A stretch of DNA of 64,000 bases from Lolium rigidum. Lineage: Eukaryota > Streptophyta > Magnoliopsida > Poales > Poaceae. Below, piece by piece: positions 41,943 to 53,275 of the stretch (positions are counted from its first letter, which is position 1; the number at the start of each line of letters is the position of its first letter). Under the pieces are notes generated by a model. The model ran no database searches, was not told the DNA's origin, and saw only the letters and a program-made list of their open reading frames with translations. The position numbers were made by a program, and so were the translations under genes. The DNA lies in the NCBI RefSeq assembly GCF_022539505.1, contig NC_061510.1, positions 265,679,687-265,743,686 on the forward strand. The letters are read 5' to 3'.

Positions 41943-44755
41943 CTACACGTTCAGGCCGGTAGATAAAACCAGCCCAATCGCTGACTTTATCATGTTGGTG
42001 CGCTTGCTGTCGTCCACCTTGAGTGCATCATATAATCGTGGAGCACTAAGCTTCGTCGGAAGAACGAGCACCATGTTTGTGCCGCCCGATGTTTCATCAT
42101 CGGCTTTCCTTTGCTTGGGGCGCCACTCCATTTTCCGTGGACGACCCTCTTCATCCAGGGTTCGCTGAACCTTCGCGGCCAGATCAGGCCTTGCCTTCCT
42201 CAATGTGTGCAAGTATAACCTCTCGGCTTCCTCCAGGCCGCGCAATCATTGAACCCTGCGTTTCTGGGAACGGCTGAGTCCATCAGGGCACCACCTTGGC
42301 CGGTGATACCTGTCTTCTTCTTCTCCCTCGTCTTCCGAATCTTCGAGATCTTTCAACCGAGGGACTCAGCTCGTTTGCTCGTGGCGGGAGAGGCCCTAGG
42401 CGCTTGAATACGGACACGTTGGCTGCCTCCTTCTTCTTCCGGTTGCATTCGGGCAATTGCCGATTGTGGGCAATCGGCTCATTCCTGAATCCCAGCGAGT
42501 GTCCGAAGAAGGGACAGTCCCAGTGCCTATCCTCGTCGACTCGCTCCCCCAGCTTTTCCTTGGCACGGCGCTCGTGCTCCTCCTCATCATGATCATGCCG
42601 ACGACGTCTCCTGTCGTCCCCAGCCAGACGATCTTCTTCATCATCGCCGTTGTATCGCCGGCGTTGGTCATACTAACTCACATACTTGTTGAGGAGGTGA
42701 TCAGAGAGAGGTCGTTGATACCTTATGTTTTTCACCTCTCCCTCTGTGACGTAGCGCTTTCCGTCTTGGCGGAGTCGATCGCGTGGAGCGGCTTCCTCTG
42801 TATCTTTGCTATGAGAGCAGCTGCCCTCATCTCCGTCCTTACCAGAGTGGTGCCCAAGATCTACCATGTTGATTTTGCACGAGAAATCCGGCTGGCACCC
42901 TCCATGGTAAGTATACTCCACCATGTTTACGGCGGGGAAGGTGTGTGTGTCGACCTTCATGGCGTATTGGTTGAAAATCAACCGTCCGTTTTCTATCGCC
43001 ATTTGGATCTGCTGCCGCCACACCCTGCAGTCGTTGGTGGTGTGGGTGAACGTGTTATGCCACTTGCGGTATGGCTTTCCGTTCAGCTCTTGCACCGTGG
43101 GGAACTTGTGGCCTTCGGGTACCTTTATATGCTTCTCCGTGAGTAAGAGATCAAAAATCTGCTCCGTCTTGGTCACGTCGAAGTCGAACCCTTTTGGAGG
43201 GCCTTGTGGCTTCACCCATTTGCAGGTCACGGGGCTCGTCGCTCGAGTCCATTCAGCCACCGCTATCTCTCGATCTCCCGTAGCACCTTCATCTTCGTCC
43301 GCCTCAACCGGGGTCACCGCACGCTTGAATTTGTCCTGGTAAACATCCGGGTGGCGCCGCTCATATGCCGACAGCTTCTGCACCATGTGCGCCAATGAAG
43401 GGTAGTCTGCTTGGGAGGCCACGTCTTTAATCGATGATGAGAGACCCACCACCGCCAACTCGACTGCTTCTTTTTCACTTATATGAGCCGAAAAGCATCG
43501 GTTCCTAATGGTCCTGAAGCGCTGGACGTATTCTTCCACTGTCTCCCCGCGCTTCTGTCGTACTTGCGCTAGATCGGCAATACCAACATCGGAAGCCTCT
43601 GAGTGATACTGCTCATGGAACTGTTCTTCCAACTGCTTCCAAGTCCGGATGGAGTTCGGTGGCAGCGATGTATACCACCCGAAAGCCGATCCTGTGAGGG
43701 ACTGTGCGAAGAACCTCACACGCAACTCGTCCGATGCTCGAGATCGTGCCCAGCTGTGCCAAATATCGGCTCACATGCTCGATGGAGCTGGAACCATCTG
43801 ATCCACTAAACTTTGTGAAGTCTGGGAGCCGATATTTGGGTGGTAGCGGGACCAGTTCGTAGTCATTGGGGTACGGCTTGGTGTAGCCGAACGTCTTCCT
43901 TTTCGGCATCATGCCAAACTGATCTTTCAGGATTGCACAAATCTGATCCGTCGTGATGGCCGAAGGTGTCGAACCCTGAAGATTCGCCGGGGTGGCATAC
44001 TTAACCAGCCATGCTTGCTTTTCCGGTTCTAAGCCAACTGCAGGAGCTGGGCTCCGGAGGTTTGTCGGAGTGGCGTACTTAGCTAGCCACGATTGCTTCT
44101 CAGGATCGGCTCCTGACGTTCCTCCTGCCGTTCCAGAGGCCCCTGATATTGCAGCCTGGTTCGAGAGTGCCCGGGTGTTGCAGTCCGGTACGTATGCGCA
44201 CGCGTATCCGTGCGGGATCTCCTTGGGTGCCTCAGGTAGGAATTGGTAGTCACCAGGATCACCACCAATCTTGTAGACGACGTATGCCGATGAGTTCGGC
44301 AGTTCCGGTGCTGCCCATGCGAACGGCTGGGGCCGGAGTGGCATCTCTCCCTTGAAAGTCCCCAGAGCTGGTCCCGACGGAGAATACCGGTGGCTCATGA
44401 TTTCCTGGACGACGCGCGGAGCGACACGCTCCAAAGTGTTCACCGAGGCTCTCGAGTGGCGGTGCGGTGAATGAGCCACCATGTAGTTGATCTCCTACCG
44501 CAGCGACCTGGTGCGTTCTTCCGACGGGGCGGACGGATCCACTCCATCGAGTGCGCCTTCGAGTGTGAAACCCTTCCACCCGACGCCATGGGAGCGGGTT
44601 CGGTGGAAAGAGCCGATGAGTTCGGCTTCGAGGACCGCCTTGATTTCGTCATGCTTCTTCTTGAGCTCATCAGGCAGATCCTCGTACTTGACCGGAGTGC
44701 CTTCCGCCATCTCGGATGTAGATGGCGCTGTTGTGGATGTCGAAGGTTGTCCCAC
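41943..44755 (-). pseudogene. B gag, broken by frameshifts and a nonsense codon
   Basis: Likely start ATG 44710 (MAEGTPVKYEDLPDELKKKH) or 44755. The reading frame shifts near 44490 and near 43735, so it appears as 44495-44755, 43613-44482 and 42673-43725. The retrotransposon gag core is clear in the last piece (RVRFFAQSLTGSAFGWYTSL, then TWKQLEEQFHEQYH). A TAG replaces an expected Gln codon at about 42673. In the continuing sequence a CPFFGH...LPEC zinc-knuckle-like motif (about 42470-42530) and a pre-protease segment (41943-42245, TSGGTNMVLVLP) are seen. It stops at the A2 insertion; no protease or polymerase follows on the other side. Confidence 0.75.
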
Positions 44756-44771
44756 CGGGCATGCCAGAATG
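44754..44771 (-). promoter_or_regulatory. Candidate primer binding site of B
   Basis: The - strand after the 5' LTR reads CATTC then TGGCATGCCCGGTGGGAC, a plausible 18-nt primer site with the required TGG start. I could not assign the tRNA with certainty. Confidence 0.5.
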
Positions 44772-45937
44772 TGTTGACGTCAGAAACCCCCTGGCGGGCA
44801 GAGACGGTCAACACGGTAGAGCCGGGAACAACTAGGGCTGCGGCTGGCCCCGGTCCCTCGGAGCGACGGCCCGCAAAGCCTCCCGGTCGCACGTCCGATG
44901 CTTATCACAAGGGCGTGCCACCCGACCTATACCTGGTCGGGAAGGTGTGGATGATGCCTCGCTTAGTTTCCTGCATGGCATACACGTAAACATTAAATAC
45001 GAGCCTCGATCGGCTCTCGGGTTATCCCGTGAATCGGCTCAAAGAGCCGATCCACCCATGATCCGGACAAGGTGTCCGAATATATGGTGGTCCTGCTTGA
45101 TCAAGATGAAGCTAATGAGATCTACGACGATTTAGGGTTTTCACCGCATAATCGGATCATCCTACTCACGATTGGGCCTCGCGCTCGCGCACGGTGACCG
45201 TAAGCCGATCCTAGACAGGGCCTAAAAACCAACACGAGGTTGATCCCGGAACATCCTTTCTAGGGCTAGCAAACGCCACCCTACACGCCGCTGGATCCTC
45301 CAACCCTTTGTAAGGCCTAACTATTGCGGATGTTAAACTAATCCTTGATGAAACAAGGAGCAACCGTAACGGATCAGATCTACTAAACTATGATCAAGCG
45401 GGGTGCCGCCCCTACACCTAAGATAGGTGTAAGGGCGGCTAGATGTGCAAGGGTCGCATAACGAAAGCATGTAATTCGAAGAACAATGCTAACCCTAACA
45501 CATCTAAGATAACTACGTTGCTCGCCATCAAAAAGGCTTCGATACGAGCAACGCATGAACAACGTGGGCAGGCTTGTCTGCCTAGATCGCAAGATGCGAT
45601 CTAGGCGAGCATGGTGCTTACCGGAGAAACCCTCGAGACGAAGGAGTTGGCGATGCGCCGAGATTTGTTTGTGGTTGAACGTTGGTTGTTGTTTATTCCA
45701 TAAACCCTAGATACATATTTATAGTCCAGGGGACTTTCTAATGTGGGCGTGCACCAAACCGTGCACGAGTAAGATTCTAACTTCTAAACTAAGATGCGAT
45801 CTAATATGTTACAGATACATGGGCAAACAAGCCCAACTTGGTATAAAAGGCCGATTCACGTATTTCTTCTATATATATTCTTCAAGTCCATCTTGATCGC
45901 GGCCCACCTCTGACTCGGTCAAATTCTGGTGATAACA
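44772..45937 (-). repeat. B 5' LTR (right)
   Basis: Pairs with 22900-24064. TATA motif CTATAAATATG on the - strand at about 45713-45723; as the 5' LTR it faces gag. Differences from the left LTR are few. Confidence 0.95.
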
Positions 45938-47871
45938 AAAACATAAATAGAGCATAAAAGTAAAATTTTGAGAGGTGTTTGTTGTTGTCAACGAATGGTA
46001 GTGGGCACTCTAACCCCCTTGCCAGACAAACCTTCAAAGAGCGGCTCCCATGAAGGACGTTATCTCTACCAAGCAAGGTAGATCATCCCTCTTCTCTTTT
46101 GTTTACACATGTATTTTAGTTTTATTTATGGATGACACTCCTCCCAACCTTTTGCTTACACAAGCCATGGCTAACCGAATCCTCGGGTGCCTTCCAACAT
46201 TCACATACCATGAAGGAGTGTCTATTTGCAAAATTAAGTTGCTTACCGATGAATCAGAGCAAAACATGTGAAGAGAATTATTAATGAAGGTTGATTAATT
46301 GGGGGTCGGGAACCCCGCGCCAGCTCTTTTTGCAAAATTATTGGATAAGCGGATGAAGCCACTAGTCCATTGGTGAAAGTTGCCCAACAAGAATGAAAGA
46401 TAAACACCACATACTTCCTCATGAGCTATAAAACATTGACACAAATCAGAGGTGATAAATTTTGAATTATTTAAAGGTAGCACTCAAGCAATTTACTTTG
46501 GAATGGCGGAGAAATACCATGTAGTAGGTAGGTATGGTGGACACAAATGGCATAGTGGTTGGCTCAAGGATTTTGGATGCATGAGAAGTATTCCCTCTCG
46601 ATACAAGGTTTAGGCTAGCGAAACAAACACAAGGATGAACCGATGCAGCAAAACTCACATAAAAGACATATTGAAAACATTATAAGACTCTACACCGTCT
46701 TCCTTGTTGTTTCAAAACTCAATACTAGAAATTATCTAGACTTTAGAGAGACCAAATATGCAAACCAAATTTTAGCAAGCTCTATGTGTTTCTTCATTAA
46801 TGGGTGCAAAGTATATGATGCAAGAGCTTAAACATGAGCACAACAATTGCCAAGTATCAATTTATTCAAGACATTTTACCAATTACTACATGTAGCATTT
46901 CCCGTTTCCAACCATATAACAATTAACGAAGCAGTTTCAACCTTCGCCATGAAAAATAAAAGCTAAGAACACATGTGTTCATATGAACCAGCGGAGCGTG
47001 TCTCTCTCCCACACAATGAATGCTAGGATCCATTTTATTCAAACAAAACAAAAACAAAAACAAACCGACGCTCCAAGTAAAGCACATAAGATGTGGCCGA
47101 ATAAAAATATAGTTTCAAGAGAAGGAACCTGATAATTTGTCGATGAAGAAGGGGATGCCTTGGGCATCCCCAAGCTTAGATGCTTGAGTCTTCTTGAAAT
47201 ATGCGAGGGTGAACCACCGGGGCATCCCCAAGATTAGAGCTTTCACTCTTCTTGATCATAGTATATCATCCTCCTCTCTTGACCCTTGAAAACTTCCTCC
47301 ACACCAAACTCGAAACAACTCATTAGAGGGTTAGTGCACAATAAAAATTAACATGTTCAGAGGTGACACAATCATTCTTAACACTTCTGGACATTGCATA
47401 AAGCTATTGGATATTAATGGATCAAAGGAATTCATCCAACATAGCAAAAGAGGCAATGCGAAATAAAAGGCAGAATCTGTCAAAACAGAACAGTCCGTAA
47501 AGATGGATTTTATTGAGGCACCAGACTTGCTCAAATGAAAATGCCCAAATTGAATGAAAGTTGCGTACATATCGGAGGATCACGCACGTAAATTGGCTTA
47601 ATTTTCTGAGCTACCTACGAGGAGGCAGGTCGAAATTCGTGACAAAGCAAAGAAATCTGAAACTGCGCAGTAATCCAAATCTAGTATTCACTTTACTATC
47701 AAAGACTTTACTTGGCACAACAAAGCACAAAACTAAGATAAGGAGAGGTTGCTACAGTAGTAAACAACTTCCAAGACACAAATATAAAACAAAGTACTCG
47801 TAGCAAAATAACACATGAGTTATCTCCCAAGAAGTTCTTTCTTTATAGCCGTTAAGATGGGCTCAGCAGTT
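45938..47871 (-). mobile_element. A1 noncoding 3' internal region
   Basis: Reverse-oriented counterpart of A2 37927-39880, with one hairpin unit (about 46126-46215), internal purine-tract-like GCATCCCCAAGCTTA and GCATCCCCAAGATTA (about 47166 and 47222), and the 47151-47171 hairpin. No coding region. Confidence 0.85.
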
Positions 47872-48573
47872 TTAATGATGCACTCGCAAGAGATAGTATT
47901 TGAAGCAAAAGAGAGCATCAAGAGGCAAATTCAAAACACATTTAAGTCTAACATGCTTCCTATGAAGAGGCATCTTGTACACAAATGAATTCATGAAGAA
48001 CAAAGTGACAAGCATAGGAAGATAAAACAAGTGTAGCTTCAAAAATTTCAGCATATAGAGAGGTGTTTTAGTAACATGAAAATTTATACAACCATATTTT
48101 CCTCTCTCATAATAACTTTCAGTAGCAACATGAGCAAACTCAACAATATAACTATCACATAAAGCATTCTTATCATGAGTCTCATGCATAAAATTATTAC
48201 TCTCCACATAAGCATAATCAATTTTATTAGTTGTAGTGGGAGCAAATTCAACAAAGTAGCTATCATTATTATTCTCATCAAGTGTAGGAGGCATAGTATA
48301 ATCACAACAAAATTTACTCTCCATAGTAGGTGGCACCAAAAGACCACTATCATTATAATCATCATATATGGGAGGCAAAGTATCATCAAAGAAAATTTTC
48401 TCCTCAATGCTTGGGGGACTAAAAATATCATGCTCATCAAAGCCAGCTTCCCCAAGCTTAGAATTTTCCATATCATTAGCAACAATGGTGTTCAAAGCGT
48501 TCATACTAATATTACTACCAAGCATGCAAATAAGATTCCATAGGTTTTTTAATTTTCGCATCAAACCATCCAT
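47872..48573 (-). CDS. A1 short ORF: acidic protein with conserved hydrophobic C-terminus
   Basis: 233 codons from ATG 48573, intact. N-terminal and middle parts are acidic and Asn/Asp-rich (PPIYDDYNDSG, PPTLDENNNDS repeats). Then comes a segment shared with A2 (ATESYYERGKYG), a hydrophobic stretch (FYLPMLVTLFFMNSFVY, about residues 181-197) that could span a membrane, and HRKHVRLKCVLNLPLDALF to the end. It lacks the gag core and zinc knuckle of A2, so the element has been reduced to a leader, this ORF and the 3' region. The start is the first ATG of the open frame; A2's homologous ORF starts with a comparable acidic N-terminus. Function unknown. Confidence 0.6.
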   Translation of the reverse strand: MDGLMRKLKNLWNLICMLGSNISMNALNTIVANDMENSKLGEAGFDEHDIFSPPSIEEKIFFDDTLPPIYDDYNDSGLLVPPTMESKFCCDYTMPPTLDENNNDSYFVEFAPTTTNKIDYAYVESNNFMHETHDKNALCDSYIVEFAHVATESYYERGKYGCINFHVTKTPLYMLKFLKLHLFYLPMLVTLFFMNSFVYKMPLHRKHVRLKCVLNLPLDALFCFKYYLLRVHH

Positions 48574-48751
48574 GTCTTAAATCAGGAAATAGAATAAGAA
48601 GCTCATTGTTGTGCATGATGCCAAACTAGTGTAAACAAGAAACAAAAAGATGCAATTACAGGATCTAAAGGAAATAGCTTCGAGCACACACACAACGGCA
48701 ACAGAAAAGTATTTTACCTGGGACCGGAGTATGAGAGCCTTTTACCTTTCC

Positions 48752-48769
48752 TCCCGGCAACGGCGCCGT
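48752..48769 (-). promoter_or_regulatory. Damaged tRNA-Asp primer site of A1
   Basis: On the - strand CGGCGCCGTTGCCGGGAG, ten bases inside the LTR. Compared with A2 the essential TGG is CGG and a late G is changed, so priming is probably impaired. Confidence 0.7.
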
Positions 48770-48779
48770 GAAAATAGCT

Positions 48780-50490
48780 TGATGTCTACGGGTGCTTCTA
48801 TTCTTGTAGACGAGTGTTGGGCCTCCAAGAGCAGAGGTTTGTAGAACAGCAGCAAGTTTCCCTTAATTGGATCACCCAAGGTTTATCGAACTCGGGGAGG
48901 AAGAGGTCAAAGATATCCCTCTCATGCAACCCCGCAACCACAAAGCAAGAAGTCTCTTGTGTCCCCAACACACCTAATAGGTGCACTAGTTCGGCGAAGA
49001 GATAGTGAAATACAGGTGGTATAAATAAGTATGAGCAAATGGCAATGGCACCGGAAAAGTGCTTTGCCCGGGACAAGTAAACAAGCAGTAGTAACGCAAC
49101 AAGTAGTAACGCAGTAAAATAGTAAACAAGCAGCGATAGCGATATTTAGGAACAAGGCCTAGGGATTAGACTTTCACTAGTGGACACTCTCAACTTTGAT
49201 CACATAACGAAATAGATAAATGCATACTCTACACTCTCTTGTTGGATGATGAACACCACTAATTGCGTAGGATTACACGAACCCTCAATGCCGGAGTTAA
49301 CAAGCTCCACAATATTCAATGTTCATATTTAAATTACCTTAGAGTGCATGACAGATCAACACAACTAAACCAAGTACTAACATAGCATGCACACTGTCAC
49401 CTTCACACTATGTAGGAGGAATAGATCACATCAATACCATCATAGCAATAGTTAACTTCATAATCTACAAGAGATCATAATCATAGCCTACGCCAAGTAC
49501 TAACACGGATGCACACACTGTCACCATTACACCGTGAATGAGGAATAAACTACTTTAATAACATCACTAGAGTAGCACATGGATAAATTGTGATACAAAA
49601 CACATTGCAATCATAAAGGGATATAAATAAGCACTTCACTATGCCATTCATAACAATGAATAAGTATTCTGTGAAATATAGCCTAAGAGACCCACACGGT
49701 GCACACACATCGTCACCTTTACACAAGTGGGACAAGGAGTCTCCGGAGATCACATAAGTAAAACCCACTTGACTAGCATAATGACATCTAGATTACAAGC
49801 ATCATCATATGAATCTCAATCATGTAAGGCAGCTCATGAGATTATTGTATTGAAGCACATAGGAGAGAGATTAACCACATAGCTACCGGTACAGCCCCGA
49901 GCCTCGATGGAGAACTACTCCTCCTCATGGGAGACAGCAGCGGTGATGAAGATGGCGGTGGTGTCGATGGAGGAGCCTTCCGGGGGCACTTCCCCGTCCC
50001 GGCGGCGTGCCGGAACGCAGACTCCTGTCCCCGGATCTTGGCTTCGCGATGGCGGCAGCTCCGGAAGGTTTCTCGTACCGTGGCTTTTCCGTATCGAGGT
50101 TTTAGGTCCGGGACCTTTTTATAGGCGAAGAGGCGGCGTCGGAAGGTCGAAGGGGCGACGACACCATAGGGCCGCGCGGCCGGGGGTGGGCCGCGCCACC
50201 CTATCATCCGGGGGCCCCGTGGCCCCCTCCGGCGGCTCTCGGGTGTTCCGGATGCTTCCGGGCAAAATAGGAACCCGGGCGTTGATTTCGTCCAATTCCG
50301 AGAATATTTCGTTACTAGGATTTCGAAACCAAAAACAGCTAGAAAACAGCAATCGGCACTTCGGCATCTTGTTAATAGGTTAGTTCCAGAAAATGCATAA
50401 ATATGACATAAAGTGTGCATAAAACATGTAGATATCATCAATAATGTGGCATGGAACATAAGAAATTATCGATACGTCGGAGACGTATCA
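48780..50490 (-). repeat. A1 5' LTR (right)
   Basis: 1711 bp, - strand TGATACGTCTCCGACG to GTAGACATCA; TATA motif on the - strand at about 50111-50121. Pairs with 20666-22376. Confidence 0.95.
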
Positions 50491-50495
50491 ACCAT

Positions 50496-51437
50496 CCGCA
50501 GATCACCACCATATACACCCACCATATACTTCCGCCATCGCCATATACATCTGCCATATACTTCCGCCATCGCCATATACACCTGCCATATACTTCCGCC
50601 ATCGCCATATACACCTGCCATATACCCCGGTTCCTACCACGACACGGATTTGTGTTGTTTCTCTGCCGCGACAGAGTCCGTGTAGACTAAGGTTTTTTCT
50701 GTTTTTCCTTAATAGTTGTTGCCTTCTAACTTCATCCTGTGCTGTAGAAAAATTTCCGTGAGATAAGTTTTGGCCGCCAGTAAGTAATTGGAAGGAGAGC
50801 AAAAAAAAAGTCTGGAAACGGTTCCGAAAAAAATTTCTGGCTACATTGGTTTTTCTCCTTGGCGATCACTTTTCGCCACTGGCTGTTATAGCGACATTTT
50901 TTTGGCGCCTGCGCGCTTTCCAGAGCACTTTCTAGAAATTTCGACAAAAAAATTTCTGAGGCTATACTGTTTTTAGACCTTGGGGATCAGTTTGAGACAC
51001 TTGCTATCATAGTGATTTTTCGCAGTACGCGTCGCCACATCATCGCCACCTCATCACTGCTCGTTGCTTGTATACCGCGCCGTGACCTCGTTAGTGTTCT
51101 AGGCTCGCGTCTCTAGTACGGACTAGCCTAGGACCAACACAGTACCATTGTTGAGCATACTTTCAATACTGCATCGCTGTTTTGACAATTGCTGTTTTGC
51201 TACCATATATAAGCCATCCTACAGCTCCACATATTTTCTCCACGTGCTTTGTGTCGACACTCGGTAATCGCTTTGGCAATCTTTGGAGACGCTGATCCTT
51301 GCTGGTTGTTACATCGCCTTCCTCCTGTTTGGTAAGACCTTGTAAGAGCTTTGTATTTTGCTTGACGAATTGCGCGTGAACCACCATATTCCGTAGTTTT
51401 GTAGGCATATACATTTGTGCTTTTTTCTGTACTAACC
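50496..51437 (+). other. G leader, right part, with 32-bp minisatellite
   Basis: Continues G after A1. About 3.3 copies of a 32-bp unit (CCATATACTTCCGCCATCGC + CATATACAYCTG) lie at 50521-50625. The remaining ~800 bp is noncoding leader with several AAAATTTC-type and TTTTTC-type runs; no RNA gene recognised. Confidence 0.65.
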
Positions 51438-52962
51438 ATGTCAGGACCAGTTGATCCGGCCGCTGTTGACCCGACCAAGATGACGAGTGAGGAGTTGCAT
51501 GCTCACTTCACCCACCTTTTGGGCGGGCATGCACGCGACACCGAGGCGCGCATTGGTGACGTGGATGCCAAACTCACCGACGCGCTGGACAAGCTGGATG
51601 GCCTCGAGGCAGCTTTCAACTCCAAGCTCGACGCCAAGTTCCAGGAGCTCCTGACTCGGTTACCGCAGCCCGTGCGATGTCGCGCACGCCGCATTCCATG
51701 TGCGGACGTGCCAGCGGGTACCTCTCCTGCTGCAGCAGCCGCACATGATGCGCCTTCCGATGAAGGATACGAGGATTATGGAGGGAACGATGATGAGCAA
51801 TAGATGAGAACGCGCTGGATGACGAGGAGGTCCAACAACCTGCACCTGGTCATCCACGGCAGCTGAACCGCCACGCTCGACCACCTCCACGGCCGGTACG
51901 TGATGATGATCATGTTGCTAAACTGAAACTAAATATTCCGCCATTTGAGGGTAGGTATAATCCTGATGCATATCTTACATGGGAATTGGAAGTAGAACAA
52001 CGCTTTGCATGTTTAAAATACCCTGATCACTTGCGTGTTAGTGCTGGTACTTGTGAGTTCACAGATTTTGCATCTATTTGGTGGTCTGAGCATTGTAGAG
52101 TACATCATGCTAATATTCCTACTACCTGGATTGGTTTAAAACTTGCTATGCGTACTCGTTTTGTTCCTCCACATTATCAACGTGATTTGCTGAAAAAATT
52201 GTCTCGCTTAGAACAAGGAAAAAATTCTGTAGAAGACTATTATCAAGAATTGCAAACTGGCATGATTCGTTGTGGTATTGTAGAGGATAATGAGGCTATG
52301 CTTGCACGTTTTTTTGGTGGTTTGAATAAAGAGTTCAGCATATTCTAGATTATAAGGAGTACAACACTATTACTCGCTTGTTTCATCTTGCTTGCAAAGC
52401 TGAACGTGAAGTGCAGGATCGTCAACCACCATGGAGAAAAGCTAATGTTTCTGCAGGTCGTACATCATCATGGACTCCGCGACAATCGGCGCCACCATCT
52501 CGTGGGGCTGCACCAGCCGCCTACTACCTCCAAGTACACCGCGCCTGCATCACGAGCACCACCGGCTGCAACTCCACCACCATCTGCTGGTCCTCCTCGG
52601 AGTTCATCTTCGATGGCTTCCACGGGGAAGACGCGCGACATACAATGTCGCAAATGCTTGGGCTTTGGACACATAGAGAGAGAATGCGGTAACCAAGCGT
52701 GTGATGTTGGTGCGTGAAGATGGCGAATATGATTACGCAAGTGACTTTGATGAAGATACATTGGCCCTTATTGCTGCACGTGATGGTGCCAATTCGATTC
52801 CGAGAGAGATGGAGGTAATGGAAGCCGACACCGCCGATCAGTACATGAGCTTAGTTGCACAGCCGTGTGTTGAGCGTGCAATTGAGCAAAGCTGAGCATG
52901 ATCAACGCCACAATATGTTCCAAACAAGAGGCGTTGTAAAAGAGCGAGCTATTAGGATCATC
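51438..52962 (+). pseudogene. G gag and pre-protease region, multiply frameshifted
   Basis: Starts at ATG 51438 (MSGPVDPAAVDPTKMTSEEL), coiled-coil-like N-terminus with DAKLTDALDKLDGLEAAFNS. Frame shifts lie near 51800, 52340, 52500-52600 and 52690, and an in-frame stop near 52893. The retrotransposon gag domain is clear at 51930-52340 (IPPFEGRYNPDAYLTWE, then LARFFGGLNKE). A CCHC knuckle CRKCLGFGHIEREC is at about 52648-52689. The acidic linker (about 52700-52900) leads to RHNMFQTRGVVKERAIRII, the approach to a gypsy aspartic protease, and the gap begins exactly there. Met-type primer site and gag suggest a chromovirus-like gypsy element; the lineage is not proven. Confidence 0.75.
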
Positions 52963-53062
52963 NNNNNNNNNNNNNNNNNNNNNNNNNNNNNNNNNNNNNN
53001 NNNNNNNNNNNNNNNNNNNNNNNNNNNNNNNNNNNNNNNNNNNNNNNNNNNNNNNNNNNNNN
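52963..53062. other. Assembly gap (100 N)
   Basis: Second 100-N scaffold join. Everything right of it is a different contig; G's pol and 3' LTR are not found on the right side, so adjacency across this gap is unproven. Confidence 0.98.
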
Positions 53063-53084
53063 AGTTCACTAGTAGGAAAAGCCT

Positions 53085-53275
53085 CATCAGTGGCGCACCA
53101 AAAATGGATTCTCGTGGCGCATGGGAGGTGCGCCACGGAAACGTCGCCACAAAAATAAGGTTTCGTGGCGCACCTGCCCATGCGCCGCAGAATTAAGGTT
53201 TCTGTGGCGCACTTGTTCTTAGGTGCGCCACAGAAGAGCGTGCGCCACAGAATTGCTTCTTAGTGCGCCACAGAA
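53085..53275. repeat. Left subterminal GTGGCGCAC repeats (outer CACTA)
   Basis: Direct and inverted GTGGCGCAC / GTGCGCCAC copies, e.g. 53090, 53118, 53166 and 53205-53275. The matching right subterminal block is at 60880-61165. Confidence 0.8.

Larger units (their letters stand above)
22900..45937 (-). mobile_element. Tat-like gypsy element B (host of C and A2)
   Basis: LTRs of 1165 and 1166 bp (22900-24064, 44772-45937) with a perfect target duplication AAAAC (22895-22899, 45938-45942) inside A1. Gag lies on the - strand next to the right (5') LTR, and an acidic antisense ORF lies next to the left (3') LTR, a layout known from Tat-lineage elements (Retand, Grande, RIRE2). After removing C and A2 the internal region is only about 4.7 kb and contains no polymerase or integrase, so B is a deletion derivative. 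Confidence 0.92.
20666..50490 (-). mobile_element. Athila-like LTR element A1 (host of nested B, C, A2)
   Basis: Complete - strand element with 1711-bp LTRs (20666-22376 and 48780-50490) and a perfect 5-bp target duplication ACCAT (20661-20665, 50491-50495). Without the 23-kb B insertion (22900-45942) its internal part is only 22377-22899 plus 45943-48779, about 3.4 kb. It has one ORF and no reverse transcriptase, integrase or protease, so it is non-autonomous. The Asp-type primer site is damaged (see 48752-48769). Confidence 0.95.

Noticed and set aside
42457..43146. 229-codon + strand membrane-like protein opposite B gag
   Set aside because: Antisense to clear gag coding sequence; hydrophobicity comes from the complementary charged/polar codons.
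50512..50625. CRISPR-like or regularly spaced array
   Set aside because: Units are contiguous with no unique spacers, in a plant retrotransposon leader; it is a minisatellite.
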